Positions 15,101 to 36,925 of a DNA stretch of 64,000 bases are shown here, piece by piece (within the stretch, counting starts at the first letter, position 1; every line of letters begins with the position of its first letter). Location of the stretch: positions 19,128,809-19,192,808 of the forward strand of contig OY744609.1 in NCBI GenBank assembly GCA_963556255.1. The letters run 5' to 3'. The notes beneath the pieces were generated by a model. The model saw nothing but the letters and a program-made list of their open reading frames with translations, was not told where the DNA came from and searched no databases. A program made the position numbers and the translations under genes. The DNA is from Allolobophora icterica. Its lineage: Eukaryota; Annelida; Clitellata; Crassiclitellata; Lumbricidae.

Positions 15101-18100
15101 TACGACAGAACATCGTTGGCACTGAGTAATTGTGAGTGAAGGACTTGCTCAAGGTCCCTATACAGTAACTGACTCGGGCGAGGCTAAAGCCTGTGCTTTC
15201 CGCATTACAGGCCGAGTCTCGGCCAGGCAATTGGTCACCGTGCATAAGGCATCGACCGATGGCACACCAAAACCAAGCCATAATCAGTAAGATCCAGAGG
15301 ATCTGGGGGCAATATTCAGAAGATCAGCAAATTCTGCATGTTGCTTTTTTGTTATTCTTTATTGTTTTGGACAGTAAAGATGTTTCAACTACTCTAGGAG
15401 GTTTTAAGATTGAGCCTTAAAAGAAAGTACTGACTTGAAAGTTAAACTCTGCTTCTTGTAATCTATTTACCATGTTATTGTTTTTGATCTTTTAGGTACT
15501 AAATCCATAGATCGAGCAGACTTGCACCTGACTAACATCGCAGATGCTGTTCAGGATGACTGGGAGGCACTGGCTGATGAATTAGGAGTCGATAAAAAGG
15601 ATGTGGAGAAGAATACCAGTGATTCCGATCCACGCAGTGAGAAGGTTAGTAATGCATAGGGACAGCTTATCTGTATTAATGATATGCTTAGACGTGTCCA
15701 TACATGCCACCTGGTGAGAAAGTTACGACCATTTTTGACAGTTACTTCTGTTGCTAATAAAGGAGGGAGGAGAGAGCAAGATGATGGGATGGGGAGAGGA
15801 GGAGTAGAGAGGAACTGGAAGGGGAGATTGAGGAGAAAGGAAGAACCAGAGGAGAAGGAGGGAGAAGCAATAAGCAACAGAGGATTTTCCAAGAGGGAAT
15901 ATTTTGATGAACTAGCCCAAAGATGCAGTCACCAAAGATAGGCTGGTGTTTGAATATAAAACAGTTAATATCAAATACACCAGTTTATTTATTGATATGA
16001 TATACAGCAGTTGCACTGGAAATGTTATGTTGAGTGATGTCTTTGGTGATGGTTCTGCACAGTGGCTCTGTCCGTCACACAGTGTTAGAATCCCAGTTTG
16101 GCTGAAGGCAATTCTGGTCAGTAGCTGCCCAAACCAGTTCTGAGCCTTTTGTTACTTTTCCTGTGTTGCACATTCCTTTGGTAACAATCTTCCATTTCAT
16201 ATACTTGCTATTGCATTTAACGCTGGTCATCAAACATTTTCAGATCATCCTCAAATGCACTTGACATTCATGCGTACGTAAATACATACATACAAAATAT
16301 ATGTGATGTTAATGTATGGAAACCATTTGGATAGTGAGCTTTTAGATTACATCTCAGAAACCAATTCTCTTTAGCCTGGTTTTCATATGTTTTCTTACAA
16401 ATAGGCTTTGGTCATGCTACACCTATGGGTCCAGCAGAAGAAGAATCTGGCAACGGGCAACGAACTGGAACGAGCGCTGAACCGAATTGATCGTGAAGAC
16501 GTCGTCCTGAAGTCGATGCGCAACCTCCAACCAGTGACAGACGAACAGGAAATTCGAACGGCTATGATGTCAATCGAGCAGGGTTTGTAGACACGCATCC
16601 AGCGACTCATGAATTATTAATTATTTCAGTGATTACTTACATACATACATACATACTTACATGCATGCATGCAATAATTAGTAATTAATAATTAAACAGA
16701 TGTGGTGCACGGTAACCTAATGGGTGTGGGCCATGGTAGCCAGTTGGGCCATGTGAAGAACCTTCTCCTAAGACAGATAAGAGCAAAGTGGATTTTTACT
16801 CCAGGCTGGTCCACAGCAGGCAGGCTTATCACCTTGAACACCCTCGTCCAAACCCTGTGAGAATACCAGCAGCCACTGTGGATCGCATACGTTGACTTCA
16901 ACCCGACACGACACAACACTCCTGAATAAGCTGGTGCCCTGTGCTTAGCTTGTAAGTAGCGCTCTAGACATTTTTACAATTATGCAGCACAGGGAAGCAC
17001 TGGTAGTGATGGTGTATTACTCCTGGTGCTAGAAGTTAGGGGCAGGCAGATCAACTGGGACAAAACCAAGATCCAGACCACCTCGGACTGTCCTCCTGGC
17101 CAGGTACTTCCAACAACTCCAGTTGAGGTAGTGGACACATTCATATATTTTGGTAGCAGAACAGAACATGATGGATCTGGGGAAGATGAGGACCACCAAA
17201 GAGCCTTGTGTGGACTGAAATGAGGTCTGAAGGACTGGAAAGACAACATGGCTAACCTTGGACCATTAGGAATAAGGTTATGGAGAAGGATCTGCCAACT
17301 CTGAAATTCAGCCCTCATGAGGTATGGAGGAAGGCTAGGCACAGAACAGTTTGCCATTGCATAGTTCAGAGTTTCCCAAACTGTGGGTCGCGACCCAAAA
17401 GTGGGTCGCGAAGCTCTGGCAAGTGGGTCGCCAAATTTTTCGAGAAACATTAATTTTTTGCAGCAGCAACATTTGGCTATGATTGGGCTATGACTCGCTG
17501 GATTGCAATAAATTGAAAACTGTTTTTACCTAAATTTCCTTTTAATGCTTTAAATTTCTAAGCGCTGTACGTAAATCCGCATATTTCGATACCAGTTTAC
17601 GATGCAAATTTTAGTATACAATGCTTAATTTCATCAAGACTGGTTATCGAGACTGCCAATATATTCACAAGTGGGTCGCGACCCAGAAAAGTTTGGGAAC
17701 CGCTGGCATAGTTGACGCAACTACACTGAGCTGAGTTTGCTACCAGAAGAAGAAAGGAAAACTGATGCACAGCATTTGATTAATCTTAATTTACATAATT
17801 ATGTTATTGTTATATGTGCTGTGGTTATATGTGCTATTGTTAAGTGTATAGCTGAGAGGATTTTGTTTTATTTCCAAAGGAATGGCAAGCGTGATCGAGC
17901 CAACAGATGAGACTCCGGTTACTAGCGAAGTATTTCCAGGTCTTCGGTCACAGCCTGACCTTGAAGCGGAGCCTCAGGGCACACTTGAAAGCAGGCCAGA
18001 AACAAGATTTCATCCAGAAGTAACGACCGAAAGCCAGCATGATTTTACAAATGATAGACCAGTTGTTTCATTTGAAAAGGATTTCTTGGATGATGACTTA

Positions 18101-19354
18101 AAGCATCAGGTCATTGATGAAAGTATTCCGGATAGATTGGCTGGAAATACTGGTAGTCCTGATAGCTTCGGTGAAAGTTTTCCAGATAGAGAGGCTGAAA
18201 GCAGTCCTGAGAGACGGGCTGAAAGTTTTCCAAGTCAGGATGCTGAAACTATTCCAGGTAGATTCGTTGAAACGAGTCCTGATCAACCAGCTGAGAGTCA
18301 TCCAGATCGAGTGGTTGAATATAGTCCTGAAGGAGGAAACGAAGAACAACCTTCCAGCCAAGGTAAGCTGAGAAATCTTTTATGTGCAGTTGGTCTTTAG
18401 GGGACATTGTGGTTTACTGGATTACTCTGCATTTTAAAAGCAGTCCAGAAACAAGTATTAAGTATTAAATATTAAGGAATCCAGGTATCTTTAACAGATG
18501 ACGGCTATAAAAGTTATTTGATATAACTGTGCTAGCTACATTTATGAATGAGACTAAATTAGAACTAATCAGATAAACAAGTTTAAAATGGATTTTGAGT
18601 AACAGCTATGGAAAATCGCGTGCTTCTTTTGGTACACACCACACTCTAGTATGTTTGTGCGCGATGTTGTAACAGTTGCTGTGTGTCAAGTCCATAAAGG
18701 TACCAAGCGTTAATTGTTACAGTGAGGTGAAGTGTCACACGTTATTGACTCTTCACTGTATCAGTTGATGCGTTGTATGTTATGACTATGGTACTATAGA
18801 CGTCTTTAGGTTAGATCACAAATATTGAAAGGTAAATTGTAGAGAGGTGTTGGGCAGAAAAGGAGACTTTCAAGTTATCAGAAGTATTTTTTGTGCAATT
18901 AACAGCAGATTATTTTATGGATCCATCAACACAACATGACGATCAGGACCTTGGATCCTTGAGAATTTACACGGATACACAGCAGGGTCTTCCGGAGCTG
19001 GAAACAGACATCCAGGAGACGGAAGAGGTCCTTGAGGATGGCACTGTGGTAAAGCGCAAGACAATCGTCACACAGCAGAAGCAACGCATCGTCCAGCGAG
19101 TTGTCATGGAAGGTCCGGAGGATGAACTGCCTGAAAACAAGGAACAGGCGGAAGAGGTGCTTCGCCAGCTCGACGTCATTGACCCGGAGCTTCAAGGCAG
19201 CAGTGGCTCGGACAAGCCATCAACGGAAGTCGAGGAATTTGAGGAAACCCTTCCTAGCGGAGAGGTCGTCAAAAGGATGATCGTGACCACCACCAGCCAC
19301 AAGACAACGAAAGAGAACGTAGTCCTGGAAAATGAGGACGAGGACGACTATTAG
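1..19354 (+). CDS. ANK: Ankyrin, 3' portion of the gene (15 exons)
   Basis: Adaptor protein that links membrane proteins to the beta-spectrin cytoskeleton. The exons I place are 1-167 (open at the left edge), 5684-5775, 6959-7324, 7923-8125, 9133-9357, 10688-10842, 11623-11834, 12497-12701, 13262-13358, 13868-14096, 14331-14667, 15496-15644, 16405-16582, 17880-18362 and 18906-19354. All introns are GT-AG and the phases agree, giving 1181 codons and a TAG. The domain order (end of ANK repeats, ZU5-N, ZU5-C, UPA, death domain, charged tail) is diagnostic of ankyrin; UNC5 and PIDD differ in order. The promoter and most ANK repeats lie to the left of the window. Exon borders were read by eye from splice signals and family resemblance, so alternative exons cannot be excluded. 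Confidence 0.95.
168..5683 (+). other. Ankyrin intron (5.5 kb)
   Basis: No coding segment recognised. It contains an AT-rich low-complexity patch near 430-480, a tRNA-like SINE fragment near 940-1200, a short (TAC)n tract near 2385-2420, purine-rich degenerate repeats at 3420-3830, and a degenerate (CATA)n region at 4520-4880. A near-duplicate of about 70 bp occurs at 3900-3965 and 4170-4235 (both read ACTATTTCCTG then CATTAAAAACCTTTTAACAG). Confidence 0.7.
938..1205 (+). repeat. tRNA-derived SINE fragment
   Basis: The segment TAGTCTAGTGGTTAGAACAC resembles a pol III A box. About 30 bp downstream, GGGCTTCAAATCCC resembles a B box. The pair looks like the tRNA-like head of a SINE. A diverged relative with the same AGACTGT(C/T)AACC core lies at 5885-5945. 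Boundaries are approximate. Confidence 0.5.
5684..7324 (+). CDS. ANK: Ankyrin linker exons between ANK repeats and ZU5
   Basis: There are two exons, 5684-5775 and 6959-7324. The first ([20 protein letters not shown]) is a short linker. The second is 122 codons, rich in Asp, His, Ser and Tyr (for example [12 protein letters not shown]), with no domain that I recognise. It is probably disordered. Unstructured, lineage-specific linkers at this position are usual in ankyrins. Both exons have clean AG acceptors and GT donors and keep phase 0 between them. Confidence 0.8.
5882..5948 (+). repeat. SINE head, diverged copy
   Basis: Contains GACTGTCAACC followed by GGGTTTCAACAC, matching the head of the SINE near 940 with the A-box/B-box spacing roughly kept. 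Lies in an ankyrin intron. Confidence 0.4.
6160..6790 (+). pseudogene. LINE (CR1/L2-type) 3' remnant
   Basis: Broken reading frames contain [15 protein letters not shown], typical of the segment after the reverse transcriptase active site in CR1/L2-like LINEs. Further C-terminal RT and tail sequence follows, ending in a GGTGCTAATTAAATATG and (TTACAA)n-like 3' terminus at 6750-6785. The same 3' terminus occurs at 33455-33490. It is a degenerate insertion in an ankyrin intron, with no intact enzyme. Confidence 0.6.
7923..10842 (+). CDS. ANK: Ankyrin ZU5-N domain exons
   Basis: The exons are 7923-8125, 9133-9357 and 10688-10842. The first carries the pre-ZU5 linker ([20 protein letters not shown]). 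The other two carry the first ZU5 fold: [34 protein letters not shown], then [12 protein letters not shown] and [13 protein letters not shown]. The DAR of VDARGG corresponds to the ankyrin triplet known to be needed for beta-spectrin binding, and it is intact here. Intron phases are 2, 2 and 1 across the group. Confidence 0.93.
8555..9035 (-). repeat. LINE 3' UTR fragment, antisense
   Basis: Reads as the reverse complement of a LINE-type 3' UTR: 'tttatgtagcacctttt' near the 3' end, then a central 'aggcagccagtgaagaac' block. The analogous block 'cagtggaggacatccctcat' lies in the repeat at 39440-40290. No open frame. Lies between ankyrin exons. Confidence 0.45.
9862..9960 (+). repeat. pogo/Tigger-like element fragment
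   Basis: Starts TACAGCAAAACTTCGGTAT followed by TTCGAAC, the type of terminal sequence found in Tc1/pogo-Tigger elements, which duplicate TA. A second fragment with the same end (38812-38890) reads CAGCAAAACTTCGGTATATC. Only one end is recognisable. Confidence 0.45.
11062..11150 (-). repeat. Dispersed repeat family R1, copy (reverse)
   Basis: Reverse orientation of a family also found at 13440-13600, 16911-16984, 20388-20466, 23626-23740 and 26113-26173. Shared features are AAATTTGGAGTTTA, TAGAGTAGCGCT, GCTTAG and AGCTGGTGCCCTG in varied states. Probably the 3' end of one retroelement. Confidence 0.55.
11623..13358 (+). CDS. ANK: Ankyrin ZU5-C domain exons
   Basis: The exons are 11623-11834, 12497-12701 and 13262-13358. 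They encode the second ZU5 domain: [75 protein letters not shown] and [10 protein letters not shown]. These are characteristic ankyrin ZU5-C strings. In the ankyrin ZZU supermodule this domain packs against UPA. Splice phases are 0, 1 and 2. Confidence 0.95.
12770..13110 (-). repeat. LINE 3' end, antisense, with (ATT)n
   Basis: An (ATT)n tract at 12774-12797 is followed by a reverse-strand LINE-like 3' UTR with the block 'gcattccaaaatctaggtcc'. The (ATT)n would be the 3' tail of an element on the minus strand. Lies in an ankyrin intron; no coding potential. Confidence 0.45.
13440..13600 (+). repeat. Dispersed repeat family R1, copy
   Basis: Contains GATGCAGCACTCG, GGTGCCTTGCGCTTA, TTTAGAGTAGC and AAATTTGGAGTTTATG in family order. 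The left extension TTGCAACCTGACTCG is shared (reverse complement) with the copy at 23626-23740. Confidence 0.55.
13868..14667 (+). CDS. ANK: Ankyrin UPA domain exons
   Basis: The exons are 13868-14096 and 14331-14667. They read [62 protein letters not shown] and [18 protein letters not shown], and close with VLTVTLPEI. This is the UPA fold that follows ZU5 in ankyrin, UNC5 and PIDD. The 3' end of the second exon is a Pro/Arg-rich linker towards the death domain. Confidence 0.94.
15030..15300 (-). repeat. Antisense retroelement fragment
   Basis: Contains 'ggacttgctcaaggtcc' followed by 'ctgactcgggcgaggct', a repeat type common near retroelement 3' ends, and begins at an 'aatacaatacaact' tail. 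Lies in the intron before the death-domain exons. No frame; family assignment uncertain. Confidence 0.35.
15496..16582 (+). CDS. ANK: Ankyrin death domain exons
   Basis: The exons are 15496-15644 and 16405-16582. The helices read [47 protein letters not shown] and [17 protein letters not shown]. This is the six-helix death fold found after the UPA linker in ankyrins. The split inside the death domain is phase 0. The second exon ends in front of GTTTGT at 16583; reading on would give an immediate TAG, which supports splicing there. Confidence 0.92.
16911..16984 (+). repeat. Dispersed repeat family R1, copy
   Basis: Contains AATAAGCTGGTGCCCTGTGC, TTAGCTTG and AGTAGCGCT, matching the copy at 20388-20466 over about 70 bp. 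Confidence 0.6.
16985..17345 (+). pseudogene. LINE reverse transcriptase remnant
   Basis: The frame around 17026-17220 reads [11 protein letters not shown] and then [20 protein letters not shown]. This resembles the LINE RT 'NxxKTK...F.YLGS' segment (RTE/Jockey-like families). A stop at 17221 is followed by more RT-like sequence. It continues after the hAT insertion at 17368-17705 (17714-17760). Dead element in an ankyrin intron. Confidence 0.6.
17368..17705. mobile_element. Non-autonomous hAT element with 8-bp TSD
   Basis: Ends are CAGAGTTTCCCAAACT and AGTTTGGGAACCGCTG, imperfect inverted repeats starting CA and ending TG. Both ends carry subterminal GGGTCGCGACCC. It is flanked by GCATAGTT at 17360-17367 and again at 17706-17713, an exact 8-bp duplication as expected for hAT transposition. 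The 338-bp interior has no transposase. It splits an older LINE remnant. Confidence 0.9.
17880..18362 (+). CDS. ANK: Ankyrin C-terminal exon with 8-residue repeats
   Basis: This exon encodes 160 residues of Glu/Ser/Pro-rich sequence. From 18173 to 18340 there are seven direct units of 24 bp, each encoding a variant of ESxPxxxA ([32 protein letters not shown] and so on). A further unit (ESIPDRLA) lies at 18119-18142. No folded domain is visible. The region is a coding minisatellite, likely disordered and a candidate phosphorylation or docking tail. The exon joins in phase with both neighbours. Confidence 0.85.
18906..19354 (+). CDS. ANK: Ankyrin last coding exon
   Basis: Encodes the C-terminal tail and the stop codon (TAG at 19352-19354). 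It contains two related motifs, [19 protein letters not shown] and [19 protein letters not shown]. This E-E-x-x-x-G-x-V-V-K-R-x-x-V-T pattern resembles the extreme tail of vertebrate ankyrins. The acceptor is a tandem CAGCAG, so the exon may start at 18906 or 18909; both keep the frame and differ by one Ala. Confidence 0.88.
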
Positions 19355-20284
19355 ACTTTGCACAGTGTCAAGTGCCTCTCTCTCTCTCTCTCAGACAATA
19401 TGCCATTGTCGATAAAAGTTCTGCCTTGATAACTCAGATATTTTGCCTATTTTTTCATACTGTCTTTAAGAGTTAGGGTTTGCCAGAGGTTGTTCGGTTG
19501 AGAAAGCAATAACTAGAACATTGAGATTGGTTCATGATGCTGCACACGACACTATGTTAAGTTCAAACCACAGGTCTGCCTTCATAAATATGAATTTTTA
19601 AAACAGTTTCTAATCATGGCCAGCACTGTGAAGGTGACCATCAGGCTAAAATTAGGTCCTGCTGTAGCGCTTACTGATCGATGTCTGTGGCTTTAAAAGT
19701 CTTGTAAGGTTTTGTTCTTTTTGTGGTGCAGCAATCATCTGCTAACTTGACGACATTTTTATTCTCTGAAACTTGTTTTTGCGCTGTTTTCCTGTATGCT
19801 TGGTTAACCAAGTGTTCGTCTGCTTTAATTTTGTTGATTATGTTGGAGGTCATTTGGTGCAGTCATTTTCTGAAGTTGTGCTTGGTTTGTGTGCCATTTG
19901 GAGAGAGTCTGCACCATAAATTTACCGGTTGTAATTAACAGACTGTGCTAAAAACATTTCTCACATGTCAGTAGCAGTTAGTACTTTTTGTTTTATCGGT
20001 CAGCCTCGTGGGAGGGGTTAAATGCATGGTTCTTGAAACGCATTCAGAGTGTGGCAGTAGTAGCTGTAAACTTTCTGTAGACAGTTTAAAACAACATTCA
20101 GCATTTCTTTGGCCTAAAAGTCCACGTGTGTTGTTTCCTGGCTCTGTTACATACACTTGCCATACTTACTCTTTTGTTCAATAACCTTTTGATTTGCAAC
20201 AAAGTTTTGGGATCTTATTTTTTAGAAAGAAATGTCATTTTATTTAAAGGAGAGAAGATTTCCTGGGTGCTTTGCACTAAATGA

Positions 20285-20290
20285 AATAAA
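20285..20290 (+). promoter_or_regulatory. Candidate polyadenylation signal of ankyrin
   Basis: This is AATAAA about 930 bp downstream of the ankyrin stop codon. It is a plausible but unproven cleavage site; AT-rich sequence further downstream (for example 21955-21965) offers alternatives. Confidence 0.35.
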
Positions 20291-20387
20291 CATTGGCAAA
20301 GCCATTATTGTTGAGAAACATTCCATGGCTCTAGAGGTTGTTCTTTGGGGATACTGACAAGAATTTGAACAAGCCCTCTGACACAAC

Positions 20388-20466
20388 ACAGCGCTCGTGA
20401 GTAAGCTGGTGCCCTGCGCTTAGCTTCAGAGTAGCGCTTTAGAAATTTGGAGTTTACGATTATGAT
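20388..20466 (+). repeat. Dispersed repeat family R1, best copy
   Basis: Reads GCGCTCGTGAGTAAGCTGGT, then GCCCTGCGCTTAGC, AGAGTAGCGCTTTAG and AAATTTGGAGTTTACG, ending GATTATGAT. The 3' tail suggests the end of a retroelement transcribed on the plus strand. Confidence 0.6.
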
Positions 20467-22145
20467 TAGCTTACTTAAGTTTTTCCCCTTTCAGCTGAGC
20501 TTTGATAGCTGGCTGAGGCAGTGGCTCCACAAAGTACTTAGAGATTCAAACTTGTTATGAAAATATAGTAATTATAGATTTACCGTGAGCCTGTATCTTT
20601 CATTGTAGTTTTTCTAACCTGTTGGTACCCTCACCCAGAAGGATATATTTGCTGTCACCAATGCTCTGTGGGAGTTTGAAATTCAAACTGCATGGATTAA
20701 ATGGATTAAGTCTGTTTACAAAATTAATTCAGTTGTGAATCTCTGTTTCCAGTTGTACTGGTCTTCATTAGGTAGTTGTTGGAAAACGGCAGTCCGCTGC
20801 TTTTTTAATATTATTTTGACCATTTTCCTGTGTTCTGATAACTCCACTTTGTTTCAGATCTGCTACATTTACTAATTGTATGATTATATTTGATATATTT
20901 GCGACATGGTTGTGATTGTATTTCTGGTATTACGATAATCGCCTTCATTCGCTGTACAATCATCCCTGCATCAGTGATGGTATGATCCAAACTGTGATCA
21001 TGATGGTAATCATTGTGTGGTATGACCTTGGCTATGTGACTGCATTCATTGTGGTTTTGCCCCATGTTCCAGCGGTATTACTCAGCTGAATTAGTAACCT
21101 TCACTTTTAAATTTAGATGTTCTTGTGATCAGTTATAGCCACTACAAAAATTGTGTAACTCAGTTAAACTATATATTAACTTATTTTCAGTTCAGATGAA
21201 CTTTTGAAAGCAGCAAAAACTTGCCTTATATTGGGCCAATCAATCTGGTTTTGGTTTTATAAAAGTACTTTGGAAGATGATGAGCAAAATGGCCTCCAAC
21301 CGGACTTCACCTTGCAAAAAAATTGTTGGCTTATATCCGATACTTTTGTAACAATCTAGTTAGTACCTTGCTGGTCAGATTGATAGTGAACTAGTCCAAT
21401 GCCATTATTATCATCATTGTTTTAACCCAAAGCAGTTCAGGTCCCAGGGTAAAGTGTTATTAGTATTAAAAGAAATATTTTTACCTGAGACACAAATGAT
21501 CCTTTTGGGTTAAAAAATGTCAAGAGAAAATTTCAATATTCTTACAGTTTATTATTTTCACTAGGTCATTGTGTGAATCTGATGTTTTGGACTTTTTCTT
21601 CAACATTTTCAGTTTCTTGTTTGCCATTTCTGCCTTTATTTTTTTATCAAATAATTTATATGATAGAAAAAATCTTGATTGATATATAATTGCATTTTCT
21701 TTTTGGATGTTTGTACAAGATTCTTATGCAGGGTTGCTTCTGCCTTCAGCCTTGCATTGTTCACTTTCTTCATTGTAATAAGTCCACTCTGCTAATCGTG
21801 ACTGCTTGTCTATCTTTTGAGCTAATTTCAATTATATACTTTTTTATTTTGGGGTGAATACAGCTACATTCAGTTTTCTATTTCTGCTTTTAGTGCTAAG
21901 CAGTAATGTGTAAATGGTTCATAATTGTAACACATATAGTAAACATATAATAAATGAATAAATATGTAGTAAAATACTATACTAAAAATACTATAAAAAT
22001 ACTAAAAATACTTGGTTTGAGCAGTACTGAAGAACACTATACAAATGTCTTGTTCATTTAGCAAGCCCATTTACATATTATAAGTGATCAAATCATGAAG
22101 GAAATGACCTCAGGTATTTCGTTCAATATGGTTTCTTTGATACAC

Positions 22146-22310
22146 TTCAACCTCCTTATAATGCTGCAATTGGGGGGGTCCGAGTACCACGTTACGACAA
22201 GGATGCATTATGGTGCGGTCGATGATCTAAGACTATTTCTTATGGGATACAATGTTTGTCTCCTCGCTATGTTAGAACTTGATTCTTATAAGGAGGTTTT
22301 GGTGTGTTCT
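22146..22310. mobile_element. Short inverted-repeat element (Tc1/pogo-like MITE?)
   Basis: AACCTCCTTATAATGC near the left end faces TTATAAGGAGGTTTTGG on the right, about 165 bp apart. AACCTCCTTATAA-type ends occur in Tc1/mariner and Tigger-like elements. No confident target duplication read. Confidence 0.4.
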
Positions 22311-23625
22311 GTTTTCAATTTGACGTGAAGCTTTTGTATTTGCTGTTTGAGTAATTACAACACTTTCCTGATGCCCAATATATTATTGTACCGATTATTT
22401 CACTTGCTTTTCTGCGTCGCGTGTCGTGGAGGTTCCGTAGTCGTAGCTGACAGAGTTTATTTTTATATTATAGCTGTTTGTGTGTTAGTTGTGGTGCGTA
22501 TTTAGTTTCATGTAATAACAGTAATTTGTTAATCAGTTTCTGACGATCTTGATTTCCAGCGTGTTGGTGCATTTGAAAGAGAATACTTGTGCTTTGGTTC
22601 GCCTAATTCTCTTAAGTTATCGAGTGCCTGGATTTTAAGAATTCTGATTGGACAAATAATTTCAAAGTTATACCTGTTGTTTTCTGTGGATTCTGGCTTT
22701 TTAGTAACTGTCCTCTGACATCTATGCACGCTTAGCTTTGCAAAATAATAGGTACTGTACAAGCTTTCCTGATTCTTCATGTGAGTGTCAGATTAATAGT
22801 AAGAAATTATTTGATTGTAGTTTTTGTCAATTTTGAGAAGTGGAGTCCGCTAGCAGGTTAATGTAACACCGTGACTTAACTGTCTGCATGGTTCTGTAGA
22901 AGTTCCTCAGGTGCTTGGTCCTGATATTTTGGAGTATCTTGGCTGAGGCATTTAAAGGATGACAGTAATCCAATGACAGATCACCACTTTTATCGGAGTC
23001 AGGTTATGGCGAGTCACACTTTCACGGTTTGCCGTTATAGGCCACTACCACACAGTTTATCTGTTGAGGGTTGGAAACTGAATGTGTTATTTTACTTAAA
23101 GTAAATAAGGAATTTAACAATAATATTACAGTTTATGACAATGTATCGAGCATTTAAGAGGCTTACCGCTTAAAATAGACTCCATGATGTAAAACTGAAT
23201 TTCATATGATTGTAATCCTGCTTATAACAACAATTGCATCTATCAAATAAATTTTTTCACTTACGTGCGTCTTGTAGTATTGCCACTACTCTTTGGTTTT
23301 GAATCTCTGCTTTTGCCAAGCATTCTACTAATGTACTGGAAATGTACTGATAAGTACTGAATATCAGTACTGGTAATGTACTGAAGGTAGTGGTAATAAT
23401 GTATTGATGATGCAATATCATGATAAAGTAGTGTAATAATCTTATAATGTGCTAGTAATATACTTATAAGGCCTATCCGATTCTGTACTAGCCATGCTGA
23501 AGAATTTAGCCAAGGCAAGACAACAGATCTGTAGCACATGTGGTTGGCTTTGATGTGAGGACGTTCATGAGTGTTTGAAATAACACTTTGATTTAAAATC
23601 TAGCAAAACGTGTGGTTTTAAGCGT

Positions 23626-23740
23626 AGGTTTAAAGTCCATATTTCTTAAAGTGCTACTCTAAGGCTCAGCACAGGACACAAGCTTAGTCACAAACGCTGC
23701 TTGATGTCCAGTGGAGATCCGAGTCAGGTTGCCAGAGAGA
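23626..23740 (-). repeat. Dispersed repeat family R1, copy (reverse)
   Basis: In reverse complement it carries AACCTGACTCGGATCTCC, CAAGCAGCG, GACTAAGCTTGTGTCCTG and TTAGAGTAGCAC, in the same order as the copy at 13440-13600. Confidence 0.55.
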
Positions 23741-24157
23741 GGCAGAGCAGATGATAATAGAGATCTTTCTTCAAACCTATCTCCTACGTAGTGTTGACAA
23801 AGACTTGATTAGTAAAGACCATTAATTGATGCCTTGCACATTGTTACTGTGGCATCACATCCTCTTAACAATTAGCCAGTTACTGTGGCATCCTCTTAAC
23901 AATTAGATATCAATAACAAAAATATTGATGTTTTCTTTAATATGTCAAGCAGTTTGATTCCTTCAAAACCTGGCCTAAGTAAGTCAAACAGATTCTACAA
24001 ATCTGTGTAGTAATAGTATGCAAATTATCTGACGAACGCTAATTAGTTGATCGACTACTATTAAATTCATGAACGCCTTGAATTGTTCTCGGTCTCTTAA
24101 AGGGAATGATCGAGAGCGTGATCGTGTAGTGATCAATAATAATTTCAAGCTTTTTGA

Positions 24158-36056
<11,899 letters not shown>

Positions 36057-36714
36057 CCTGTTTTTCCTGTTGCACTGAAGGAGTCTATCTATATGGAAAG
36101 CAAAAGAAACGAAGACAACCAAGAATGAACGGCTAGACTACTAACAAGACAGACCGATCGCCCTCCGAATGCCGTCGTTCAACTCAGTCCTTCTATATAG
36201 GTCAAAGCCTATTTATCTGTATGCCTTGTTATCGACGCTGATGTGGATGGGCTTAATAATAAACATAGGCCTATTCATTGTTAAGATAGGCCCCTATATA
36301 TATCCTAGACTTAGTAGATATATAAGTGCTGGGTCAAATATGAGATCTGACGCGAGTTGCGTTGGACTTGGTTCGTGGTTACAAGGATTGAAGCTGTCTG
36401 TATGCTTGATAAGAGAAACTCATTAGAAGGTGAACAACTTCTGAATCAATGTTCAGACAACGACTAGTCCTACATCGTCACCTATCAGTCCTAGAGTAAG
36501 ATTATCTAATGGGGGAACATCTGGGCGCAGCTTAAGCCTAGTCAACTCGATCTTTCTGAACACAGACATCACCCAAATAAACCGCCTCCAAGCTATTCAA
36601 ACCCTCTCCGTGCTGTGACTAAAACCCCAAGCACCACCACATCACTCCTGTCCTCAAATTTCCACACTAGCTTAAAGTACTCACCTGCATTATAGGCCTA
36701 CTCCAATCCTCCCA

Positions 36715-36925
36715 GCCCTCCTATCCCCGTCAGCTGTTCACGGTCCAACCGCTTCGCTAAACCCGCTCCTCTTCTGCCCTAACGCTTCTCCGCCCTTCCG
36801 TCACCTCATCACTAAAATTTGCGAATCGCTCAATAGCAATAGCTGTCCCACCTATCTGGAACAAACTCCGACCAGTACTACGAGAAATATCAGATCCACC
36901 CTACCACTCACCAAAACCTCGCCCG
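36715..36925 (+). pseudogene. LINE C-terminal remnant
   Basis: Broken frames contain 'RSNRFAKPAPLLP' and a degraded 'AVPPIWNKL'-like end (GTCCCACCTATCTGGAACAA), as in CR1/L2-type LINE ORF2 tails. Several frameshifts and stops. Confidence 0.4.

Larger units (their letters stand above)
19355..24157. other. Ankyrin 3' UTR and intergenic spacer
   Basis: No further coding exon is recognised between the ankyrin stop and the minus-strand CRAL-TRIO gene. A (TC)n tract lies at 19377-19391. An AATAAA is present at 20285-20290. Copies of the R1 repeat lie at 20388-20466 and 23626-23740, and a short inverted-repeat element at about 22146-22310. The remainder is AT-rich unique-looking sequence. Confidence 0.6.

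Noticed and set aside
15551..15941. Frames of 85-113 codons around 15.6-15.9 kb
   Set aside because: They overlap the death-domain exon antisense or read through a purine-rich intron patch (GGAGGGAGG-type).
16980..17450. 156-codon minus-strand frame
   Set aside because: Antisense to the LINE RT remnant and crosses into the hAT element; sequence is not protein-like for any family I know.
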